In this document: positions 24,676-37,800 of the stretch, piece after piece
Numbering within the stretch: position 1 is the first letter of the stretch
Layout: every line of letters begins with the position of its first letter
Program-made: the position numbers and the translations under genes
Notes under the pieces: generated by a model
What the model was told of the DNA's origin: nothing
The model's input: only the letters and a program-made list of their open reading frames with translations
Databases searched by the model: none
Source of the DNA: Lingula anatina
Lineage: Eukaryota; Brachiopoda; Lingulata; Lingulida; Lingulidae
Direction: 5' to 3'
Length of the DNA: 64,000 bases
NCBI RefSeq assembly: GCF_001039355.2
Contig: NW_019775680.1
Span: forward strand, 114,978 to 178,977

Positions 24676-26370
24676 TTAGCGGGCTCGGTTTTCCTTGCCA
24701 GTTTCTCCAGGTTGCTTTCCCCAAAACTCATCACGTCTGCTCCGAGCCCTTTCTAGTACTTCAGATGCTAGAGAGCAGCTTGATGCCAGAGATCTTGTTG
24801 AAGTGGATAAAGTATCATCATCTTGTTTTTTCCATTCACCCAGTCTTTCTTGTGCTTCTAATTTTAGGAAATAAAAAATTTAATAAATTACAATGTCTAA
24901 TTTTTTTAAAGGTTAATATATTAAAATATTCTCCTTGCATATTTAAAGGTGCATTTGAAGTGAGCTGGCATGTCAAATTTCTGCGCAATACCTGACGAAA
25001 TGACCTTAAAGACAAACCAAAAAGCATTGCTTCATATTAAAAAAAAAAAAGGGACATCAGAACTGATATTTTCTGCAATTGCTGTGTGTGCTGTATATAT
25101 CCCTTGTCAGTTTCCGTTAAGTTTGCAATTTGAAAACTTTTTTTTATGAATGATGGATTAATTTAGTTTATTACTTGGCACTTCTAATAAATTTAAGTCT
25201 TATTAAGCCTTATAGAAGTGTTTTATATGCACTAAAGGGAGTTCAACCTCACTTTACAATTATGTAACTTTAGGATTTATACAGAAACTATCAAAATAAT
25301 AAATATAAAAAATGTGTGTGTGTGTGTCGGAAATGAATAAAAATAGTCCAACTTATAATTCCTATGAAAAAAGGGAAACAACTACAACATAGAACCCAGA
25401 AGAATGCTTCAAGTTGGCATGCAATACAACAACATTGTCAACTCTTGGTCATTATCCAAATATTCAAATGTTGCTAGCCAGTGCATGAAAATGTCAATAC
25501 ATACAATTTTGAAAATGTATTTCAAATGTATATTTAATCTCCTTTTCTTCTTTATAAAAATCATCACAATTTTGAGAACTAAACATGTATCATTCAACAT
25601 ATAGTAGTGCAACAACATTATACAACAACAACAACAACAACAATAATAATAATAAATAATGAAAAATAATAATAATCCCCCATTCACTCACTCAGTGCTT
25701 CTAGAGTTGGTTTGGCATATGTCTTCCCCATCTGTTCAGGGATAGGAGACGGGTAGTTTGGCGGCTGCTGAGGCTGACGCTTCTGAGGCATGGCTGTCAT
25801 GGGACGCCCATGCATGGATCCAGAGTTGGGGCGATCTCTTCTGGCTGGGAAACAAAATTTCAAGAAATATGAGCATGAAACATTTGACATATAATTTTTA
25901 ATTAATGACATGAAGCAGAAATGCCTCTTACTCGGAATCCGACAAAATTGTTCTTGCCAATTTCATTTTTCTTGATGCTGAAAATGTGTTCCAAATGGAC
26001 TTATAATTTAAAAAGTGACAACAATCCTAAAGATGGATTATCTTGAGAAAATTATAGAATGATAAAGTATGCATGACTAATCAGTGCCAACAGTTACTCA
26101 CGCAGAAAGAAAAGGTATATAACTTCTATAGTACTGGTCTACTGCAAACAACCCAGTCTTGCTAGGATACAAAAGGTCATATTCCATATCCTTTTTTGCA
26201 TTTTTTTCCCCCCCTTACCTTTGCTTGGTTGTGGACTGTGAACATATTTGGTCTCCATGCCTCTATCGTAGCTGACGCTGTCGTCAATAAGCATGTGGCT
26301 GTCGCGGGTTGGCATACCAAAGGTGGGAGAGGAGCCATTAACAGCTGGCGGCTAGATTGGATGAACAAAA

Positions 26371-26403
<33 letters not shown>

Positions 26404-29400
26404 TGATACTAAGAAAGGACTTCACATATACATGACATACTGGTCTATTAATGGAAGGAGGTAAATTTGCTTAGAAAAATATACATTGTGATAAAAATAT
26501 GCACAAGATTACAAAATAACTTCCACCCCAAATTAAAAAGTGACTTAAGTTTAACCTTAATTAAGTGCCTACATTGCTCCCACCCCACTCTACAAATTAT
26601 AGAGTCCCCATTAGTTTCTTCTACTTAAAAAACAGTTTTAACAACCACAACAAACACATCCAGAAAAGAAGAAGAATAAGAACTGTTTCTATTACCTGGA
26701 TACAGGAGCCTTGTAAAGAAGCAGGGAGGGTGGACAGTGGCACACTAAGACTTTTATGAGGCAGAGACACAGCACTCGGGTTAGTATACACAGAAGGCAT
26801 GGAGGCAGCAGTGGGGGCTGAAGTGGTCTGACTGCTTGACCATCCAGTTCTGATAGTGGACGATCCCGCCACAGCTTGACTGGTAGCTTGCTCTGTGGAC
26901 GATGGGTAGCTGTGCAGTAAGCTGTACACTGAATCGCGTGCTGAATGTGATGCAGAAGCAGTTGCAGTGACAAGAGTTGGCACGCTGTGACTATGCGGGA
27001 CATTAATGCACCCATGCTCTTGACTTTCTTCTGTGGCAGAAACGGGTGCAGAAGTTGTCCTTCTTGTTGGGGCATCTTTTTGCCAGTGAGCCCGTGAAGA
27101 GGGTAAAGATCCCTGTTGTTCATGAGCTCTCTTTTTACCGGAGACCACCCCTCTGTCTTTACCATCTGTATCAGCTGACTGAGATGACTGATGAAATGGC
27201 ACCTGACTGGATGCTAGGGTTGTTGTCCTGCTCCCACTGGTTGGATAAGAATAATAGGCACTCTCTGTGGTGGTCTTAGAACTCGACTTCCTACAGGTCA
27301 TTTGGTCAGCAGTGATATTTTCAGAAGATGTCTCAGGGTGTTTTTGGCCTGGCTGTTGGTCAGTAGTGGCATCATGTTGACATTCCTGATCCCTTTGACC
27401 GTTCTCGTCCACTGCACTGACCATTCCCTCGTCATCGCTCACACCACAGCTGCAACGCCTTGGTTTGTTCTTGGTCGGAGACTGGGCTTCATTACCATGG
27501 TGCCATACTTGGACTGAGGCATCATGACCACCAGTTACATCACCCCTGGTTTCAGCAGTGTGGTGCATATCACTCTTCGGTGGCAGTGGCGGGACATTTC
27601 TCTGAGAGCAAACAGCTGCATGCCGAGGGTGAGAAGCATCGGCGGAAATAATAGGAGCAGAATGCGGCTTGGAAGAGGAAAAAGAGGAAGGTGGTAACAC
27701 ACGACTAGTACTAGCGCCACACGAACAACTTACTCCTTCCTTCCGTGGAGGTTGGTTGGACATTGTACTGTTGCTGGTGCTACTGCTGCTACGGCGACCC
27801 CTGCTGGGTTGAGATTGAGGCTGTGACCTTTGAACTTGTGGTGGGGTTTTTCTTGGAGTTCTCTTTCTAGGAGGAGGTGAGGTCAGGAGTGCCCCGCCCA
27901 CTGCGGGTGTTGTGCGATCCAAGTGATGTCGTTGTACATTGGATTGTCTGGCATAAGAGAAGTGGAATTCAAAAAGTGATAAAATATATCAATAAATTAA
28001 GATAGGTCATTGGGTTATATATTGATCCACCAAATTCAAAATGTAGTCTGAGGGTTTTCTTTTGACTTTGAATAGGCTGCCTAAAGAGACTGGTTTTATA
28101 TGATTCAAACACCATTAAAATGCCTTATTACACAGCAAATTTGTTCATAAATGACAGCAACAGACATAAACACTAAAATATTGACTATTCCAATTACTTT
28201 TCAGTTTGGTAAACCACATATGCATTAATCACAGCAAATAGGTATAATTATAGTTATAACCCTCATCATTTCAGCCTACCTCTGAACCTGTTCCACTCTG
28301 AGCCGAGGAGTAGGAATTCTACCTTCATCATCGTCATCTGCCCCAAGGGTACCTTCAGTGTCAGACATTGAGCCTGACGTTAGTGTACCCTCTGGACTTG
28401 CTATTGACCCAATTCTGAATTAAAAAAAAATAGCCAAACATTATCACTTACATTGTGTGCTAAGCTTAGACTGCTAAACTCAGATAGATGACTATGTTAA
28501 ATAGACTTTGCCATGTCAGTCTTTGAGCATTTTAGTGAACCTAAAGAAAGTGAATATAATGAAAATATTTTTTAAGATGCTGAGATAATAGCAGTATGAA
28601 TTCTGTTTTTTACCTTAGGCCACACTTTTTTAATTTTATGGATGACATCCTGCGCGCGCACCGATTTTCGTCCGTTCTCCAAAAAAAAAAAAAAAAAAAA
28701 AATCCCCCCCCCAAACCGCTCCCCCCCCCCCATGCAAGGAAGTTGGTTGTCGCAAACATCGTTATTGAATTTGCAGGAAAATGCAATCGGCAATTCTCGG
28801 CTAATTCCGCAAGCTCTTAAGAGATTTTAACAAAAAACCAAACTTTTTAGAAAAAAACCAGGGACTAACTTTGAATGTAAAAATGGATTCATTAACCATT
28901 GGTAAGTATGGGAAAATTGTTGTTTACTCCAGGAAAATTCATTTTTTGGCCGAAACGAAGAGTTATTATTGCTTTAATTTCAAAATACACGACAATTAAA
29001 GTCATAAAGAGAACGGGGGCCGTCTTTTTGGATTGGTTTGCCATTGATATTGGACATGGAGATATCACCCTTTTACAATTATACGAAAGGCTGGCCGCGG
29101 CCAGCGATCATCGCCCGGAAAATTTCAGTGACATTCTGTCCAAAGCAGCACATACCAGTTTCTTTTTGGAGCGAAAAAAGGGTCGACAAGAGCGTCGTGG
29201 TATTTGGTGGACTGAAGGTCGGACAGGCCACCCGATAGTTGGCTGCTAGCGTTTGAGTCGAAGTAGACAAAATGGCATCGACCGAAATTACCTTAGTAGT
29301 AGGAAGCATAGGCCCATCTTTGCTTCATTTTTTTAACAATTCTGTGAAGTGTTTACAATGCTTTAATTTTCTGAGAGTACAAATTAAGACACGCTGTTTA

Positions 29401-30777
29401 TTTGATATTTGTTTTATTGGATGCTATACCAACAGAATGCATGAAATAACCTTAAATAGATTTGGTAATATGCAGCATACTCAGTATATATTCATGACTT
29501 TTTACCTTTCTACGAAATAGGCCCTATTCACAAAGCTTTAATATTTTGAGAGCATGGATAAAGACATGTTGTTAGTTTGATACGTGTTTCTGTGGTAAAT
29601 TAGTGTTTCCAGCTGTGTACTGAAAACATAACTTTTCTTAAGCAGTTTTTTTTTTTTTTGGACTGTTTTTTTTTTTTTTCGCCCGCTCGCACCGACTTTG
29701 GGGTCCCCAGAGGATGTCATCCATAAAAATAAAAAAGTGTGGCCTTATAAAAATAAGGATAAAAGCTATTTGCTGTGCTTTATCGTGTTTCTCCAACACT
29801 TGAATATATTTTTCTTATGACTTTCTGTAACTGACCACTGTTTTAAATTAACAGGTCTACAAATATAACTACTCTAAAGACATCTTCTAACTAGCTTAGC
29901 TTGCATGTGTGATCTCTTCTTACCCTGAAGCTCTCTCATCTTCTTCACTCTTCTCCCAGGCTAATTTCCTTCTGACTGGCTCAGATCCCTGAGGTGGGGG
30001 AGGTCGAGGAGGAGGAGCAGTTCTCTTGGACTCTCGAGGTTGCTCATTCTCTTTGTTTTCTTTTCTCCTATGGATAGAGCAAAATAAATGAATGTCAATT
30101 ATAATGTGCCTCCACACATCTGCAGTGGTCATTGTTAAAGACTTTAATTATAGCACACAATTCTTTTGAAGAACATTTCTGAGTTTCAATCAAAAAATAA
30201 AATAAATAAACAAGTAAAGAAAAAATAGAAAAAAAAGAAAACTAAAATTCTTTCAAAAGTATCACACAATTAACTCTCCTCTTTCTCTCTCTCTCTTTCT
30301 CTCTCTCACACACACACACACACACTCACATACATATATGCATTCATCATACATACATACACACCTACCCACCCACACCCACAAACACACCCTTCTTTTG
30401 CCTTTCTTTTCTGTTTTCTCTCTCAACTTCTTAACAATTTCAAACCTTCCACCATACCTGTGCTTCTTAGCTGGCTGTTCCAGAGACAGTGCAGACAGGG
30501 TGCTGCTCTCGCTGACTTGATCCCACAGTTCTGCCTGCTGGGCCAGCAATTGTGCTAGGTGTTCCCTGGAGAAATGTGTTCCCTGCGCTCTCTTCCTGTA
30601 CTCCTCCGCCTTCTTCCTCAGTTCTACCACCTCAGCAAACCAGTTGGCACCAGGGGAGGGGGGAGGAGGTTGCTGTCCCGCCTCTGGGTCTGATTCATTT
30701 TCCTGCAAGAAGCATATTTTGCTCATCATTCAAGGTTTAAGTCTTTTTGCAATAATAATGATGTGTCTTGAGGTTTA

Positions 30778-30828
<51 letters not shown>

Positions 30829-30987
30829 AAAAACAAAGAAAAATAATAATGAATTAACAGATGAATAATAATAAAAATAATAAAAGGCAAAGAACTGATT
30901 TTGACCCATCAAAATGTGATAATAATCCGATCACTTAATTAAAAATATGTCCTTGTCAAGACTTGGTCCTTTACTTCACTTTATATA

Positions 30988-31039
<52 letters not shown>

Positions 31040-34000
31040 TATAGTCTTATAGTCTATAAAAAAAATATGGCCCGGTAAGACCTGCACCCTTACCTTTACT
31101 GGCATGATATGAGGAGGGTTTGCACCTCTCCAGGCTCCATCTTCATAGGTATATTTCCATGGGGGCCTGAAATTGCTGTGGTACTCTGAACGATAATTTC
31201 TGAAACAATGAATACAGGAAGGTAAGATCAATAAATCTTGAATGTTGGTAAATTATGTTTAGGTATATTTCCATGGGGGCCTGAAATTGATATGGTACTC
31301 TTAACAATAATTTTTGAAATTATGAATACAGAAAAGATCAACAAATCTTAAATGTTGGCACATGGATCATAGTTTAGTTAGCATATCTGAAGTTGAAAAA
31401 TAAGTTTCTTTTCACAATGGCATGCAAGAAAATTGAATGAATGAATGGAGAAATAAATAATTTAAAAAAATCCTCAGATAAAAATGATTTAGCTGTCAGT
31501 TTAAGACCTTCAAACAACAAACAATTATTATAATCATATCTTACCTGTATTTTCCGTGTGGGAAAAATATCCTCTGTGGGTTGAGGGACTCTTTGACCAG
31601 TCTCTTGTCATCAGGAGAGGTGACCTGGTGTATCCCAGCAGGGGGACGCTTGTCAGGACTTAACCTGAGTTCTGAATCAGATATAATTGTAGACAAAATG
31701 TTCAAGGTTAACAACCATTTTTATACTTGGTTTATGAGAAATCTAACACTGGAGAGGAAAGAATGACTTAAACAGAAAATCTAGCATGCAAATATTACAT
31801 TTACATATTATAAACTGGTTGAATAACCTAATTATCTGAAATAAGTTATTTGAAAAAAATCCTTAATTGTCTTTTTGTCTTATATGGAAATAAAACTCAC
31901 CTAGTACATAATGTAAATTATATATAAAGAAAAATGTCCCTTACCTGCTTCACTTTTACTTCTCTTCATCTGCAATGATAAAATATCATAATTTCATTAT
32001 CAATCCATATGCTTCAGTGTCTAACAAATCAGTAACAAAGAATTTTTTAAAAATAATATGCTAAAGAAGATCACCATACAGTGATAAAAAAATATTATAT
32101 AGGGGTTCTCCACCACACTCACTATGAGCATACAAACAAAACATTTGGTGAGCAGAACTTTGCCAATATAAACTGGGTGCTTAAATATTTAATGCTGCAG
32201 CTGTTTAATATCCACTCACTAGAGTCATATAAATTCATTCTGAATATAATTTTACATTCAATACTACAAATTAATAATAATAAAAATATATAATATGTCA
32301 TAAAAAATCAATTTCCAAAATGCACTGTTTATCTTATATATATACACCAGTCTTAAAAATGTGGTACATTTTGTCTGTTGTTTCATGCCATATTATGTCA
32401 AACAGCGAATTTCAATTTACTCAATCAACAACAAAAAAGAAAAGCACAATTTTTAGTAGACTATACCTTGTGTTTCTTTCTTCCTCCCTCTGGTCCATTC
32501 TCAGTTTTCTTTGGTTCCACTGGTTTGTAAAAGTCTGTCCAGGGTTTGAACTGGTTGTTGTATTCTGTTGTGCGTGGAATGTTATCACTCTTGTAAGGGG
32601 GAAGATCCATACTGCTGTTGTATACAACCTGGATAACCAAATATACTGTATGATGAGAAAAGTTTAATGTTTTTCACCAAAGGTTGTACATTTTGAACTG
32701 AGACTGAAGATGTTTTTTTTTAGTCTTTGAAACCAAAACTACTGTGATAATTATAAAAAAAAACCTAACGTTCTATATAAAAAATTATACATTTTGAAAA
32801 AAAAAGAAGAGATTTATGATAACAATAACATTTAATGTTTCCCCCACACTTTTAGAGTGGCAGATTCTATCAAATATCTATAGAAATACATATGACATTA
32901 TCAATCCTAACAATAACACCAACTTAAGCTATCTCCTGAGAGTGCCACCAGACAGCCTCCTACCTGTTCAGCTTGCAGTAATGGCACTGACTCCACAGGT
33001 TTCTTCCAGCTGAACTCTTTCTGGTATTCAGAGACCCTCTTTGGGTTCTTCGGCCGGGGTGGCGGTACCCCTGCTCTGTACTTCATGGCATAATCCGGCT
33101 GAAATCAGAAGTAATGGTAAAGGGATAATTAATTTCAGGACAGAGAAATTGCTTAAACAATGTTTCAGAGATCTGTGATTTTTTTGTAGAACTAACAGAC
33201 CATAATGATAATTAAATTGACCTTAAATCTCTAAAATAAAACTAAGAATCACTCATGTCACTCTTCATTGTTGGCTTAAACCAAGTGAGCTATTGCATAA
33301 ATTTCTTACAATTTTAATGTATTGCTGGTAGGAATTTATTTCCTTAAAATGTAAATTAAACTGAGCCAAATTACAGGAACTAACAGTCAATAAATATTAA
33401 CCACATTTATTTTTAAAGATATAGTTGTTTTATAAAAAATGAAGAATTATTTTATCCATTCTTGTACTATCACTTCTAAATATCAGCATTTCTTTTTATT
33501 CCCTGCTCCCCCCCCTTTTTTTACCCCATAATCACTTACAGGAACCTCCTGTCCAGAATCAGCGACCCCTTTCTCCATATCAGTCTGCACAAACTCGTTC
33601 ATCATTCCTTCCCTCCTTTCCCTCAGTGGCTCTTTCTTTCCAGTATCAATCTGGACTTTTGGTGGGGGCGGTCTTTGCGGTGGTGGGGGTTTGAATTTCG
33701 TGGGTGGCGGTGGTGGTGGTGCAGATTTTATTGCTGGAGCAGGTGGCACCCTTGGTTTCCCTGTGTCCACATTGACCTTGGGTGCTGGGGCTGGCCCAGG
33801 CTCATCTGAACTGGTGCCATTTTTAAGTCTGGCAGCTTGTCTTTTTCCTCCAACCTAGGATATAGAATGTGCTAATTCACAGACTTGTATTCTATGACAT
33901 TAATATATGACCCAAATTGTGGGGAAAGTGCACGGTTCACGGCAGTGCACGGTAGTACTAGTCACCTATAAAATACTTGTCCACTTTAAGGGAAAATGTT

Positions 34001-36465
34001 TAAACATTAATTTTAAAAAATGTTTTATAGTACTTGGAGTTTGCTCAAATGATTTGAAAAGTCAGTAGGCATCTTGTCAGAAAGTGCATTATCATTATTA
34101 TTATTAATGTCTGAGAACTATACTTCTTTCAAAACAATAAAATATTTGAAAAAGCAAGATGTCTGTACATTTCAAGTAATCACCAAAACAAAACCAATGC
34201 ATAATACAAGACGTATTACCAACATTCTCTTACATTGAAAGTCTTGGCCAAGGCCTTTCGTCGATCATTCTTCAAGTTCCTGTACTTAATGCTTTGACCA
34301 AACTTGGTCTGATCACCTATCAGCGTGTACTCGTCTTCTACCCGCTGCCCTGATGGCTCATACTCTCCGTTGATGTATTTAGTGGTGGCTGTGGTTGTGA
34401 GAGGGATGGGCTTTTTCTTTCTCTGCAGCGGTGGTTCTGTGGGTATGCCGTACATGCCCCCACCTGGGTGAAAAACAGCATGTACAATATCAGTACATAC
34501 ATAGGTATTGGTGAAAATGTGTACAATACAAAGCGAAGCACAATCCTGGCATATTAATATTATGCAAAGAGAAATCATTTTATAAGATGGCATTGTTTTC
34601 TTTCCTTTAAAAATCTTGATCAGGGAGATTGATGTTAACTCAATTTTTGTGATAAAAATATTTTCATGGTGTAGATTACCCAGGTAAGCATTCTAAAGCA
34701 AATATGAATTTTGTCAACAGTGATCTGTGATCCTTAGATGGAACATGGTTATGTGACTTGGATGCATAATTTTTTGGTTGTAATCTTTAACTCAATACTT
34801 GAAACAGTAGTCAATACAATTACAAAAATACTAGAACATAAACAAAAAGCAAAAACTATAATGCATCTAAAAAATCTACAAAAATACTATATGCAGCACA
34901 AATGTACTAGTAAGCCATTTCCCCCTTTGCCTTACTAAGCGAGGTGGGCTGTCCTGCTGGAGGCGCCATCTGTTCTTTTGTGGGTGAGAAGGAAGCACTC
35001 TTTGGCGAACTCAACCACGTGAACTTCCTTTGGTATTCTGATGAAGGCTTATAGGAAAAGAGGGAAATAGAGTCAGGGAAATAATAACAGAGATAATTCA
35101 AACAAATAAGCTAATGAGAAAAACCAAAAAACACCTCAGAAAAACAAATAAGCTTATGAGAAAAACCAAAAAACACCTCAGAATAACACTACTTGTACCT
35201 GAAAAAAAAAAAAAAAGAGAAAAAATATACACACACAGAAGCTATCAGGGCAGCTAAGGTTGGAGCTATAAAAAAGAAAAAAATCATACATATTACACAA
35301 AACAATGACGGCAAAGCAACCAACGCATCACCAGGGTCATGGCAAAGGCAATAAGCACAGCCCACGCCTATCTCACTTCAAATGACACCATGCACTAACT
35401 CTGGACCAAAATATCCATCCATACTGTACTGACCTAATAAAATTAGTGTTGTTCACTGTAAACCATTAATATTAGTTGTATCCAATTTTTCAACAAAAGT
35501 TCAGCTAGGGGGTATTAATAGTAGTACCGCAGGGGGCGGGGGGGAGGGCTTTTTAAGGAAGGATGGGGTTGGTGCTTCCCTCTTTTTAAAAAAAAGGATG
35601 GGAAGATGCTACTGTTGGGACTGCCTATGATATTCACAATACCAATGGTTTATTTTGCAAACTGAAATTGGCCATGTAATGAGTATGGAAGATATGTTAG
35701 TGCCATATAATAATCATACTCAGATGAAGACCTACTGTACTGGCCCAAGTCTGCAGAGGATAAGCCTGCTACAGGTTGAAGTTGTTCTTTTGTTGGTGTT
35801 GCACCATGGTATGAATCATTCCATTTAAAACTACGCCTGTACTCAGAATCAGTCTGGAAACAAAAATAGTATGTCATATGGATCAGTTAGAGTCAACAAT
35901 CAAGGAACTTAAGGAGCTCTGGAGGTTCCTATGGCCTAGAGATCAACAGACATACTGGTAGTTAGGAGGTGATAGCCCTGTATATGCTTTGCATCTTTCA
36001 TATCTTGTTGCTGCTAGAAAAACAAGTGACAAATATAATGGTAATCAAAATATTGATATTCCATTAAGAAATGGGAATGTTTGATATGCTTACCCGTATC
36101 AAAATGTAATCAGTTTTCATTATATATGGTAGAAAACGTCATAGCACAGACTGGTAATACTACTGCATGTAATAATAGTGCTATTAGTAATATAATAATA
36201 CATGCACTCCTACAAGTATTATTGTATTAAAATAGACACATTCAATAACTTTCCACTAAGATACGTGTCCCTCATACATTGCTTTTGTTGCTTAATCTAA
36301 ATCTAGGGCAGTCATGGAATGACAGTTGTCAATGTAGCTGTCAACGTCACCAGCATTGCATAGGCTAGCACTGAACAAGTACATTTAGAAGGCAATGCCA
36401 CAGCCGGCATTCGCGTTAAACCTGAGTAAAAATATTAAAATCCAAACCTTAAAACGAACTGGCAT
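24676..36465 (-). CDS. MDM1: MDM1 nuclear/centriolar microtubule-binding protein, complete
   Basis: Seventeen exons on the minus strand: 36465-36448, 35853-35736, 35037-34936, 34463-34234, 33854-33540, 33098-32964, 32628-32467, 31969-31945, 31671-31545, 31199-31094, 30702-30458, 30067-29924, 28414-28280, 27947-26696, 26351-26219, 25844-25692 and 24857-24676, about 1193 aa. MDM1 binds microtubules and restrains centriole duplication. Evidence: N-terminus MPVRFK; repeated short motifs SEYRRSFKW, EYQRKFTW, SEYQKEFSWK, TEYNNQFKPW and SEYHSNF..WKYTYEDGAW; ELRKKAEEYRKRAQGTHFSR; VRRKLAWEKSEED; TTPAVGGALLTSP; and C-terminus RRDEFWGK. Exons 5 and 12 are proline-rich (APPPPPPTKFKPPPP, APPPRPPPP). Exon 14 (417 codons) is Ser/Thr/Gln-rich and disordered-looking, making the protein longer than vertebrate MDM1 (about 714 aa). 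The exon 2/3 junction is the least certain. The donor at 35736 keeps phase; a donor at 35720 would retain SSSE but break it unless a small exon is missing. Confidence 0.93.
26372..26401. repeat. (AT)n microsatellite
   Basis: About 15 AT units in the MDM1 intron upstream of the exon at 26351-26219. Confidence 0.95.
28618..29744. mobile_element. 1.13 kb TIR element in an MDM1 intron
   Basis: Terminal inverted repeats of about 36 bp: left GGCCACACTTTTTTAATTTT then ATGGATGACATCCT, and right AGGATGTCATCCAT then AAAAAGTGTGGCC. TTA flanks both ends (28615-28617 and 29745-29747), fitting a 3 bp target duplication. The interior is not palindromic. It carries poly-A/poly-C tracts near each end and a central open stretch (28899-29249, plus) of about 116 codons with no recognised transposase motif. 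It lies between MDM1 exons 12 and 13. It is best called a non-autonomous TIR element, possibly PIF/Harbinger-related given the TTA duplication. Confidence 0.85.
30777..30829. repeat. (TAAA)n microsatellite
   Basis: About 13 tandem AAAT/TAAA units in the MDM1 intron between exons 10 and 11. Confidence 0.95.
30982..31036. repeat. (AT)n microsatellite
   Basis: A run of mostly AT units in the same MDM1 intron, just downstream of exon 10. Confidence 0.95.
31261..31354 (-). pseudogene. Decayed tandem copy of MDM1 exon 10 (5' part)
   Basis: This stretch matches 31147-31245, the 5' half of MDM1 exon 10 plus its upstream intron, in the same orientation with a 114 bp offset. Shared blocks are AGGTATATTTCCATGGGGGC and CTGAAATTG. 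In the copy the minus-strand acceptor TTTCAG has become TTTCAA and the reading frame meets TAA where the real exon reads TCA (RNYRSEY). It is therefore neither spliceable at that site nor coding. Confidence 0.85.
35101..35183. repeat. Two-unit tandem repeat, 42 bp
   Basis: AACAAATAAGC(T)AATGAGAAA followed by AACCAAAAAACACCTCAGAA occurs twice in tandem with one difference, in the MDM1 intron just upstream of exon 3. Confidence 0.9.
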
Positions 36466-36660
36466 CGTTGCGATCCTTTCTTAGCACTCAGCAGGTTATT
36501 CTATGTGTGCATTTGGCTTTCGCTTACACCGGTGTCATTTAATCGACTGCAAACAACTAAGGGAACAACAACAGTAACATAAACTAACATTTAAAGCGTC
36601 TTTCCGGTCGCGCATGCGTCTTTTGTAGAATTTGGTATCCGTCGCGGTTAGATTTGAATT
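36466..36660 (-). promoter_or_regulatory. MDM1 promoter with NRF1-like palindrome
   Basis: Upstream of the MDM1 start codon the sequence is locally less AT-rich and contains TTTCCGGTCGCGCATGCGTC (36601-36620). CGCATGCG is an NRF1-type palindrome core and TTCCGG an ETS-type core. Both are usual in housekeeping promoters of ciliary or centriolar genes. The transcription start is not mapped. Confidence 0.5.
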
Positions 36661-37800
36661 ATCAAATACAAAATAAGAGATGTAAAGTGGAAAAAAATGA
36701 AGTTTGTACATTTTTTAATAGTTTGTTAAAGCATAATCAAGTAATTTTATTATTGATGGCAATTATTCTAAAAAGTCGGCTTGGGATTGACCGTGTCTTG
36801 ATGACATGTGACCCAGTTCATGTTGACCTACAATTTATTTCCGGTTGTAACCCTTTCGAGTACTAACTAGGTAAGTGTTACCGCTGGAAGTCCGTAGTTT
36901 AACTGTCCGTGTTTTGATAACTCCATCGACAATTTCTGGGGGTTTTCAATTTTGATAGGGCAGTTACTTATTCAAGAGGTGAGTTAAATTACAACTTTAT
37001 TCTTACCTGAGTGAATGTCTGGCCGCGTAAAACTTTTGAAAAAGTTTATAAAAAGTTACTGTGTTTTGATAAAGTTGTAATGCAATTACGTGCCAGTGCC
37101 ATGAGCACAGAGCGTAGGTGGGCGAATCAATCTTACATTGTTTATCATGGTGATTTACGAAAAATAGGTGTGAATCATACCGCGTGGAATAAAGTCATTC
37201 ACGTTTTACACAGGTTTGACAAGTTATTGCTCTCAGCAAAGTTGTTCGTCTCAACTTGCTCATCACCATTTAGCGTAACACTTTTGCATTTATCCTGTTT
37301 TTTCAGAGAAGAGGAGGACTTACTTAACAAACGTGTTTGTCTGCAGGATTTGTCCTTAATAGATATAGGATGTGGAACTTAACAAGACCTTCTGGGAAAT
37401 CAGGATATTGGTGAAATGGAATCAAGTGCTGGGAAGTGATTCATGCAATCAACAGGTGTCGGACACAGTCGGCTCAAACCCATTGATCAATAGAAGCCAC
37501 AAATCTCCAGTTCATTTTATGACATTATTGAAAAGCATTTAGATAAAGGTTATTGCCTGTTGTTCACTAATCTGGTAATACCATATCGTAAGTGAAGTAA
37601 GTACATAACAGTGAACTCATTGAAGTCTCATGCTAACATTGTTGTCAGTCCAGTGAGGAAATTCAAGCTGGATGGGACATTGTTACAGAGAATATTTCAG
37701 TTTTGTGCCTATGGATTAGGAGGCAACAGAGGCATATTACCTGCAGCTGTGGATTAGAACATCATTATTTTTTGTCACAGAAAAGTTCATCAGAAAGACG
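36661..37800 (+). other. 5' flank and UTR of the MET-like receptor
   Basis: About 1.1 kb before the receptor start codon. A donor-like AACTAG/GTAAGTG near 36869-36876 and an acceptor-like CCTGTTTTTTCAG/AGAAG near 37294-37309 could define a non-coding first exon and a long 5' UTR leading to ATG 37801. Several upstream ATGs with short ORFs lie in it. ATTTCCGGTT near 36837 is another ETS-like core. The UTR structure is inference. Confidence 0.4.

Noticed and set aside
26621-27720. Overlapping ORFs in other frames of MDM1 exon 14
   Set aside because: Alternative-frame shadows of the large Ser/Gln-rich exon, which joins in phase with its neighbours.
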